Origin: Anoplopoma fimbria
Lineage: Eukaryota; Chordata; Actinopteri; Perciformes; Anoplopomatidae
Assembly (NCBI RefSeq): GCF_027596085.1
Contig: NC_072467.1
Location: 16,265,481 to 16,329,480, forward strand
DNA: 64,000 nucleotides
Direction: 5' to 3'
Part shown: positions 46,984-64,000 of the stretch, in pieces
Position numbering within the stretch: the stretch's first letter is position 1
How the letters are laid out: every line of letters starts with the position of its first letter
The notes under the pieces: model-generated
Told to the model about the DNA's origin: nothing
Database searches by the model: none
The model's input: only the letters and a program-made list of their open reading frames with translations
Position numbers and translations under genes: made by a program

Positions 46984-48402
46984 ATGGCAGAAGAAATTGC
47001 ATATGCTTTCTTGATCGCCGAGGAAGTTGAGCTAGAAGAGATCCCCCTACTATTCAATGAAGTTGGACTTGGACGGAGAAGGTGATTTGTTTTATGTAAA
47101 TATTTAAAATGAACCAGAACATATGGCCACGTTTACAGTCAATTTAGCAACGGATCCTCATGTTTGATGATTCTCAGGCTTTAGGCAAATTATAGAACTA
47201 AAAACAGTTGAATAATCTAGGAATGTAATTGTCATGTAATTTAAAACGATTCGTATTTGTATTATTTCATAAAAAGATGACATTGTGGTGAAACATGGTT
47301 TTCAGTGGTCAGCAATGACAATTCAATAACTGCTCCCTACATGCCTAATGAGTTCTTGAGAATTCTGTTAAGAATCAGCTTAATTATTCTTCTCCTAGAA
47401 AATACCTCTCCTACAAAAATACCGAATTTTGTTGAGGAGGTTGGCCCTCTGTACCGTGTCACAGACTTCAGAAGTCATTTCAGACTATCAAGAGGACAAG
47501 TGGAGGTAGGCTTATCTACAGCATTTCCAGACTAAATATAATCACTGAGATATGCATGTCAGTTTGACTCTCTTCTTTATTAACTAGGACCTAATGACCA
47601 CGCTGGGACCATTCTATATGAACAGACAGCAAACCAAGCTACCTATGTCAAACAGTGTTCTGGCCTGTCTGTGGACTCTGTCTAACCAGGAGTCGTATAG
47701 AGGGGTGGCAGACAGATTCAACATCTCTAAATCTACACTCTCAACACATCTCCATCACTTCTGTTCCCTGGTCACCACACATCTGTCCCATCATATTTTG
47801 TGGCCTACAGGGAAAGCACTCCACACATCCCAGTTACACTTTTTAACAGCTGGATTTCCAAACACAGTCTGTGCTGTTGATGGATGTCACATACCCATAG
47901 TCAAACCACATTGCAACAATCCCATAGCTTATTATAACAGAAAACTTTTCCATCATCCTCACCAGATTTTGTGACAGTGAACAACGCTTCTGCCATGTTA
48001 ATGTAGGTCACCCTGGTAGCTGGCATGATGCCAGAGCATTTCGCCACACCGACGTTGCACGGCTCTTGGAAGAGGATCCTCAGGCCCTGGTCCCAGATGG
48101 GAATGCACATCATCGGGATTCAGCGTATCCTCTGTTGCGACACCTCATGAAACCCTACAGAGATAATGGGCACCTAACCGCCAGGCAGAGGCGCTTTAAC
48201 CATTGAGCATGCTTTTGGCATTTTAAAATCAAAATTTAGGAGGATCAGATGTCTGCACATGAAAGATGTGGCAAACATAAGTTCAACAGTCACAGCATGT
48301 TGCATTCTCCACAACATTTGTTTGGAATCAGGTGACCAACTTGATCAAGATGAACAGGGTCTTCTTCATCAACTCAAAGAGGACTTTGGTTGCTTTCTTT
48401 AA
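46984..48402 (+). pseudogene. PIF/Harbinger (HARBI1-like) transposase
   Basis: There are three exons: 46984-47081, 47313-47505 and 47588-48402, with matching phases. Motifs are HFRLSRGQVE at the second exon end, ACLWTLSNQESYRGVADRF (helix-turn-helix-like), AVDGCHIPI with the first catalytic Asp, GHPGSWHDARAFR with the second Asp, and EHAFGILKSKFRRIRC with the Glu. Frameshifts near 47950-47990 and 48200 separate these blocks, so no full protein can be made. It ends TTAGTAAC-free at TAA 48400-48402. Confidence 0.85.
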
Positions 48403-49200
48403 GTAATGCAATCATCTCTTTCTGCTGCAGTCCAATTTCTTTTAGTTGGTTAAGGATTTGACCCATACATTTTCTTTTCAAATCTCTCTCGTCTTCTTTC
48501 TTTAAGGCGCCTCCACCTCGCCAATTCAGGCCTCACCAGTGATTCAAGCGCAGACTGTTGTCTGCTGCATCTTTTTTTCCTAGGCGCTTTTGTGGAATGC
48601 ATGGCAGTTGAAGGGCCAGGTCGAGGTTGGTCATCGGGACATAGTTCCACATTTAATGGCGTCTGACTTGGGAAAAGTGGTGTGGTAATAACGGTCCCTG
48701 GAGGTACACTCCCCACCCCGGAGTTACCAAATATTTCATCCATTTGCTGTAAAAGGACACAACATGATTCCCTTAAAAATCTGATGAACAAAAGTGGTTA
48801 TTTCAAACCTGTCTGCTGAGATTATTTCCTTCCTTCACCAGTGTTGCAACTATGAGGCCCCATAGTTAAGTTGTAGATGACAAAATACTATACAGGGGAA
48901 ATCGATACTCCTCAGAGAGTCCCACTAACATTTAAGTACACAGAGCAAACACTTACCAAGTAGTATTCGCAGGTGATATTGCCCTCTCCTGTTGCCCGAG
49001 ATCTGTCTTTACACCTTTTGTAAGTCGTCAGCATATTTCCTAGTTTTTTCCGAATTTTCTCATTTGTGAATTTGTATCCTTTGGCCTTGAAGTCTTGTTC
49101 CAATTTTTTTTTTCAAAAGGCCATTTTGTTCCGGTGGTACAACTGTTTGTGTGTCATGGTCAGCTCAAGTATTAATAGTGTTGTCCTGTATTATAATAGG

Positions 49201-49560
49201 TCTGCACGGTGGTGTAGTGGTTAGCACCGTCGCCTCACAGCAAGAGGGACCGGGGTTCAATTCCGCTTCGGGCCAGACAACCTTCTGTGTGGAGTTTGCA
49301 TGTTCTCCCTGTGTCAGCGTGGGTTCTCTCCAGCTTCCTCCTACAGTCCAAAGACATGCAGCTAAGGTTCATTGAAGACTCTAAATTGCCCGTAGGTGTG
49401 GATGTGAGTGTGAATGGTTGTCTGTCTATATATGTCAGCCCTGCGACAGACTGGCGACCTGTCCAGGGTGTACCCTGCCTTCACCCATTGACAGCTGAGA
49501 TAGGCTCCAGCACCCCTGCGACCCTTAACTGGATAAGCAGGTTACGGAAAATGAATGAAT
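49201..49560 (+). mobile_element. tRNA-derived SINE, second copy
   Basis: It has the same family layout as the 31.0-kb copy: head tctgcacggtggtgtagtgg with box A, GGGTTCAATTCC box B, body (agtttgcatgttctccctgt, ctaaattgcccgtaggtgtg) and tail GCGACCCTTAACTGGATAAG ending in a (GAAT)n run. It contains an extra ccagggtgtaccctgcc segment that the 31.0-kb copy lacks. It inserted into the Harbinger Myb-like gene. Confidence 0.88.
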
Positions 49561-49645
49561 AAGAATAATAACATTATTTACCTTGATTGTTTCCTGCAGC
49601 TCTTATTTCCTCCAGTATGCTGATGGCAAAATTCTCATCTGTAAA

Positions 49646-52600
49646 CATCCATCCATCCATCCATTTCCTTCCGCTTATCCGGGGCCGGGTCGCGGGGGCA
49701 GCAAGCTAAGGAGGGTCCTCCAGACGTCCTTCTCCCCAGCAACACTTTCCAGCTCCTCCTGGGGAACCCCGAGGCGTTCCCAGGCCAGACGAGATATATA
49801 ATCTCTCCAGCGTGTTCTGGGTCTACCCCGGGGCCTCTTACCAGTTGGACGTGCCTGGAAAACCTCTAAAGGGAGGCGTCCAGGAGGCATCCTGATCAGA
49901 TGCCCGAGCCACCTCAGCTGGCCCCTTTCGACGCGAAGGAGCAGCGGCTCTACTCCGAGCTCCCTCCGGATGTCTGAGCTCCTCACCCTATCTCTAAGGC
50001 TGAGCCCAGCCACCCTACGAAGGAAGCTCATTTCGGCCGCTTGTATTCGCGATCTCATTCTTTCGGTCACTACCCAAAGCTCATGACCATAGGTGAGGGT
50101 TGGAACGTAGATGGACTGGTAAATCGAGAGCTTTGCCTTTCGGCTCAGCTCCTTCTTCACCAAAACGGTCCGGTACAACGCCCGCATCACTGCTGACGCT
50201 GCACCGAACCGCCTGTCCATCTCCCGCTCCATTTTACCCTCACTCGTGAATAAGATCCCGAGATACTTGAACTCCCTCGCTTGGGGCAGTGACTCACTCC
50301 CAACCCAGAGGGTGCAATCCACTGTTTTCCGGAAGAGAACCATGGCCTCAGACTTGGAGGTACTGACTCTCATCCCGACCGCTTCACACTCGGCTGTGAA
50401 CCGCCCCAGTGCGTGCTGAAGGTCACGTTCTGAAGAAGCCAACAGAACCACATCATCTGCAAAAAGCAGGGATGCGATTCTGAGGTCCCCAAACCGGAAA
50501 CTCTCCTCCCCCGGCTGCGCCTTGAAATCCTGTCCATGAAAATCACAAACAGGATTGGTGACAATGGGCAGCCCTGGCGGAGGCCAACACGCACTGGGAA
50601 CAAGCTCGACTTTGTGCCGAGTATCCGGACACAGCTCTCACTTTGGTCATACAAGGACCGAATGGCTCGTAGTAACGAACCAGGTACCCCATATTCCCGC
50701 AGTACCCCCCACAGGACTCCCCGAGGGACACGGTCGAAGGCCTTCTCCAAGTCCACAAAACACATGTAGACTGGATGAGCAAACTCCCATGCACCCTCCA
50801 ACAGACCTGCAAGGGTAAAGAGTTGGTCCGCTGTTCCACGTCCAGGACGGAATCCGCATTGCTCCTCCTGAATCTGAGGTTCGACAATCGGACGGAGCCT
50901 CCTTTCCAGCACCCTGGAGTAAACTTTCCCGGGGAGGCTGAGCAGTGTGATACCCCTATAATTGGAGCACACTCTCCGGTCCCCTTTTTGAAAATGGGAA
51001 CCACCACCCCGGTCTGCCACTCCACAGGCACTGTACCCGACTTCCACGCGACAGTGAAGAGACGTGTCAACCAAGACAGCCCAACAATGTCCAGAGCCTT
51101 TAGCATCTCCGGTCGAATCTCATCCACTCCTGGCGCTTTGCCGCTGAAGAGCTTTTTAACTACCTCAACGACCTCCGCCAGGCATATGGACGAGACTTCC
51201 CCTGAGTCTTCAGACTCTGCCTCTTCCACAGAGGACGTGTTGGTCGGGTTCAGGAGTTCCTCAAAGTGTTCTTTCCACCGCTCGACAATATCCCCAGTCC
51301 GGGTCTGCAGTTCTCCCCCTGCTGAGCACAGCCTGAGAAAAGCCCTGTTTCCCCTTTCTGAGTCGTCTCACGGTTTGCCAGAACTTCCTTGAGGCCATTC
51401 GAAAGTCCTTCTCCATGGCCTCGCCAAACTCCTCCCACACCCGGGTTTTGCCTCAGCAACCGCCGCAGCTGCAGCCCTTCTGGCCAACCGGTACCTGCCT
51501 GCTGATTCAGGAGACCCCTCGGCCAACCAAGCCCGAAAGGCCTCCTTCTTCAGCTTGACGGCCTCCTTCACCGCTGGTGTCCACCAGCGGGTTCTTGGAT
51601 TGCCGCCACGACAGGCACCGATCGCCTTCCGACCACAACTCCTAGCAGCAGCTTCCACAATGGAGGATTTGAACATGGCCCACTCGGATTCCATGTCCCC
51701 AGCCTCCCCGGGATGCACGAGAAATTGTTCCGGAGGTGGGAGTTGAAGACCTTGCGGACAGGATCCTCAGCCAGACGTTCCCAGTTCACCCTCACTACAC
51801 GTTTGGGTTTACCGGGTCTGTCCGGCAGCCTCCCCCGCCACCTGATCCAACTCACCACCAGGTGGTGATCAGTTGACAGCTCTGCTCCTCTCTTCACCCG
51901 AGTGTCCAAGACATACGGCCGCAGGTCTGATGACACAACTACAAAGTCGATCATAGACCTTTGGCCTAGGGTGTTCTGGTACCAAGTACACTTATGAACC
52001 TCCCTATGCTCAAACATGGTGTTTGTTATGGACAGTCCATGACTAGCACAGAAGTCCAACAACAAAGCACCACTCGGGTTCAGATCGGGCAGGCCGTTCC
52101 TCCCAATAACACCCCTCCAGGTTTCTCCGTCGTTACCCACGTGAGCGTTGAAGTCTCCCAGAAGAACTATGGAGTCCCCAGTCGGCGCCCTTTCCAGAAC
52201 ACCACCCAAGGACTCCAAGAAGGCCGCGTACTCCGAACTGCCGTTTGGTGCATAGGCACAAACGACAGTCAGAGACTTTCCTCCTGCGATTCCCAGTCGC
52301 AGAGAGGCGACCCTCTCGTTCTCCGGGGAGAACTCCAGAACAGCAGCGCTCAGCCGGGGCTTGTGAGTATCCCCACACCCGCCCGGCGCCTCTCACCCTG
52401 GGCAACTCCGGAAAAGGAAAAAGTCCAGCCCCTCTCCAGGAGTTTGGTTCCAGAACCGGTGCTATGCGTGGAGGTGAGCCCAACTATATCTAGCTGGTAG
52501 CGTTCCACCTCCCGCACCAGCTCCGGTTCCTTCCCCGCCAGAGAGGTGACATTCCACGTCCCTAGAGCTAGTCTGTGATGCCGGGGGTCAGCACGCCCAG

Positions 52601-52830
52601 GTTTCCGCCCCAGCCTGCCGCCCAGCTCACATTGCACCCGACCCCAATGCCTATCCCTGCGGGTGGTGGGCCCACAGGGTGGCGGCACGATGTAGCTTTT
52701 TCGGGCTGGGCCCGGCCGGGCCCCATGTGCCAAGGCCCGGCCACCAGACGCTCCCCTACCAGGTCTGGCTCCAGGAGGGTGCCCCGGTTTCCCTATTCCG
52801 GGCGAGGTGCCACAACCTTGCATCGTCCGA
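49646..52830 (-). mobile_element. RTE/Rex3-like LINE, near full length, frameshifted
   Basis: Read on the minus strand, it has a 5' leader from 52830, endonuclease (about 52530-51850), reverse transcriptase (about 51230-50400), C-terminal domain (to about 49675), and 3' end CCGGATAAGCGGAAGGAAAT with (GATG)n. A near-absent 3' UTR made of GATG repeats is characteristic of Rex3-type RTE elements in teleosts. At least three frameshifts break the single ORF. Confidence 0.88.
49675..52530 (-). pseudogene. RTE/Rex3-like ORF2 (endonuclease, reverse transcriptase)
   Basis: The endonuclease blocks are [52 protein letters not shown] and [10 protein letters not shown], with catalytic Asp and His present. 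The reverse transcriptase has LFSGKAPGVDEIRPEMLKAL, CSNYRGITLLSLPGKVYSRV, CGFRPGRGT, FVDLEKAFDRVPR, LRQGCPLSPILF and FADDVVLLASSE (about 50467-50434). The C-terminal part has KYLGILFTSEGKME and RGRPRTRWRD. These lie in three different frames, so the copy is inactive. The long plus-strand frames here are shadows. Confidence 0.85.
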
Positions 52831-53015
52831 AACAGATGTAACGTAATGATACCCATCCAAGTGAACAAAGTTATTAAGGCATCACACTTTACTCACCAGT
52901 TGTAAGTCTATCAGCAATTTCCTTGCTCACTTTTAAAGTGATGGCACCTTTACCATCTCTCAAGGTAATTATAACTTTATCCATTGTTGCAGGTCAAACC
53001 AAGGTTCTGCTGTTG

Positions 53016-53024
53016 CCTTATATA
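53016..53024 (-). promoter_or_regulatory. TATA box of the Harbinger Myb-like gene
   Basis: TATATAAGG on the minus strand lies 31 nt upstream of the ATG at 52984, so the 5' UTR would be very short. Its position relative to the start codon makes it a credible core promoter. Confidence 0.55.
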
Positions 53025-53029
53025 CCCAA

Positions 53030-54820
53030 TTGCTTGACAAGAAATGACCACACACCTGCTTGAAATGGAGCAGACCTTATTACAGTTTACAACAGATTGT
53101 GCCCGTCACAGTGATTGCTGTTGCATACTTAATGGCCATATGATATGGTTTGTGATATCTAATATTTAATCTCACAAATGTTACATTTGCTCCTAACAGG
53201 AGCACATTACATCACTTCAACCAAAACACTGATGAGTTCCATCATGGTGGTGCAGCACATGACAAATTAGCACAATAACTGCATTTAAATATGACACGAC
53301 ACAACTCTGGAATTTAAACACGTTTAATATATATTATACTCCACAATAGAGCTGACAGCTATTCAATAACAATATAGAGAAGTTTTATTCAACATAATAT
53401 GTTGCAGATGTTGCTTTTTGCTCTTTCTTTGCATATGGGTATTCTATCTTCACTGAATTATAATTTATCTGTCTGCAGTTTCACATTTCACTTCTAAAAA
53501 TAAAACATCTTTATGTAAAACAACAGGCATCTAAAATCCCCAAATACAGTTCATCCATTGTCACAAACTGAAGTACAGCTCTTTGGCTAGCTGTCAACAA
53601 TTTCCTTTGCTCTCACTAAAGGAAGAAGTGACACACATTCATGTCATCACCAAGAGTTCCAACACACTGTAAAAGGAAGAGGCAGAGTCTAGTTTTCACT
53701 GTGAACACAAAACAGTTTTCTGATGTTAACAGTTCTAAATGCAAACAGTGAGGTCTGTGGATAGTTCTGAGTAACAGTGAATCAGATGTGGTTTCTGGAA
53801 AGAAACAGTTTTTTCAAAGCTTGATGACCTCACAGCTTCAACAAATCAAATCCAAACTGGGTTTGTGTTTTGCAAACTGTATGATCATTTCATGCTGCGA
53901 CTGCTCCGTTAGTAAGTCCTTTCCCACATGCTGGTATTAAAAGCATACTAAAATAAATGACCTGGAACCATAACAACACAAACCAGCTTTTTGAAGCGTT
54001 TGAGGTTCTGTTTTTTTGTCAGAAAGGTTTCTGATTCCTTCTGAAGTCAGGAATAGTCAACGCAGTGTCCACAGTTTAAAGTGTGTTTGTGGTGGACTTT
54101 ATCAAGTGATGAAGTGTAACTAATTACTGATCACATTAAAGTCAGAACAGCAAGGAATGTGCCAGAAAGTGTTGTATCTGTGTGTGAATATTGTAAGTAG
54201 AGCTGTACTGATTTATTTATTTTTTACATTCAAAGCTTTTATCGAGGATATCAAATGAAGCTTCTAATGTCTGAAGTCATATTTTACGACGTCATCACCC
54301 TAAAAAAACCATCTAACAAATCCATAGCATTTAATGATCAGTGTGTTCTTTATTAAATCATCTTTCTTTAATGAATAGAATAGATAGCAGTGCATGATTC
54401 CCTTTGTGTGGAGCAAGCGGGAGAGTTTTTTGATCAAAGTAAAAATGTTGTTTATGAAAGGCTAAAGGCCAACAAATGGGCTTTGAAGCAGAATATTTTG
54501 TTAGTTAAAAACATAAGATTTTTTTTTCCAATACATGATTAGAAATATTTTGATCAGATGAATGTTAATCAATCTTTTCGACACACTAATGGTACTCATT
54601 GAAACATGGTGATTTGTAGTTGACAGGATAGAAAGCAGCCTCCAATGTACTATATGCTCTGTTTTCACTTTGACTAAACAAATCCCAATTTTCCATAATC
54701 CACCCTCCATCAGAATAAGTAAACAGGAACAGTTTGGGCCATGTGACGTGAATAGATTAAATAATGAGACCGATATTCTCTCACAGGAACTGAATGTGTT
54801 TCTTCCTTCATGCTTCTGTG
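53030..54820. other. intergenic and probable ric8a 3' UTR, nothing else recognised
   Basis: This AT-rich sequence contains no conserved frame. The part next to 54824 should include the ric8a 3' UTR, which reads right to left. Confidence 0.45.
54349..54354 (-). terminator. candidate ric8a polyadenylation signal
   Basis: It reads AATAAA on the minus strand (TTTATT on +), about 470 nt after the ric8a stop, and is the first such hexamer downstream. Other candidates lie further on near 54210-54225. Confidence 0.3.
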
Positions 54821-54824
54821 TTTA

Positions 54825-64000
<9,176 letters not shown>

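Larger units (their letters stand above)
48450..52984 (-). pseudogene. Harbinger Myb/SANT-like DNA-binding protein gene, interrupted
   Basis: There are three exons on the minus strand. Exon 1 (52984-52897) encodes MDKVIITLRDGKGAITLKVS plus a short tail and has a gtgagt donor. Exon 2 (about 49190-48957) carries the SANT-like trihelix (QDFKAKGYKFTNEKIRKKLG, MLTTYKRCKDRSRATGEGN) and has a gtaagt donor. Exon 3 (48746-48450) encodes QMDEIFGNSG and an Arg-rich C-terminus (RRLKERRRERFEKKMYG). A stop near 49115, beside a 10-nt A run, breaks exon 2, and the SINE and RTE sit in intron 1. Confidence 0.75.
46984..53024. mobile_element. PIF/Harbinger DNA transposon, two convergent genes, decayed and interrupted
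   Basis: A DDE transposase gene on + (46984-48402) faces a Myb/SANT-like DNA-binding protein gene on - (52984-48450). The two ends are only 47 bp apart. This gene pair is the hallmark of autonomous PIF/Harbinger elements, in which both proteins are needed for transposition. A SINE (49.2 kb) and an RTE LINE (49.65-52.83 kb) have inserted into the Myb-like gene. Terminal inverted repeats were not located, so the limits given are those of the genes. Confidence 0.82.

Noticed and set aside
51994..52500. 168-codon plus-strand frame (and 50775-51392)
   Set aside because: They are antisense to the RTE LINE endonuclease and reverse transcriptase.

Overview
The window looks like a chromosomal segment of a ray-finned (teleost) fish. 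It holds two multi-exon vertebrate genes with GT/AG introns and ordinary codon use. The DNA around them is dense in teleost-type repeats: an RTE/Rex3-like LINE with a GATG tail, L2-type LINEs with a TGAAT-type tail, a BEL/Pao LTR retrotransposon, a PIF/Harbinger transposon pair, tRNA-derived SINEs, a TTAA-flanked MITE and many long dinucleotide tracts. The sequence alone does not name the species.

1-24.7 kb, + strand: the 3' part of a CARMIL-family gene, best match CARMIL2. Thirteen coding exons with fully consistent phases encode about 1,000 C-terminal residues: the region after the leucine-rich repeats, the capping-protein-interaction motif, the conserved VDEG..EFF segment, and a long proline/serine-rich tail. 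A stop lies at 24431 and an AATAAA at 24642. Its introns carry a 3'-truncated RTE LINE fragment (1.7-2.65 kb), a 550-bp TTAA-flanked MITE (8.8-9.4 kb), a roughly 125-bp tandem repeat (11.4-12.0 kb), a perfect 18-bp hairpin (13.8 kb), several microsatellites and copies of a dispersed repeat called family A here.

24.7-54.8 kb: intergenic and mostly mobile DNA. A SINE with a perfect 12-bp target duplication lies at 31.0 kb. An L2-clade LINE with an SGNH-esterase ORF1, endonuclease and reverse transcriptase spans 32.8-45.3 kb. It is split by a young BEL/Pao element (34.1-42.2 kb; its 410-bp LTRs read as identical) and by a small SINE at 42.5-42.8 kb. A decayed PIF/Harbinger element follows (47.0-53.0 kb), with a transposase gene on + facing a Myb/SANT-like gene on -. 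The Myb-like gene is in turn interrupted by a SINE and by an almost full-length, frameshifted RTE/Rex3-like LINE (49.65-52.83 kb, - strand).

54.8-64 kb, - strand: the gene for RIC8A (synembryn-A), a chaperone and exchange factor for G-protein alpha subunits. Eleven coding exons with consistent phases cover all but roughly the first 60-70 codons, which lie past the right edge. The introns hold a telomere-like minisatellite, an L2 3' end, a family A copy and a 160-bp (AC)n tract that directly forms a splice acceptor.

The two host genes are convergent (tail to tail) and have unrelated roles: actin-capping regulation and G-alpha biogenesis. The mobile elements are the main story. They show layered nesting, and the SINE 3' tail matches the RTE LINE tail, which suggests that the LINE mobilises the SINE.
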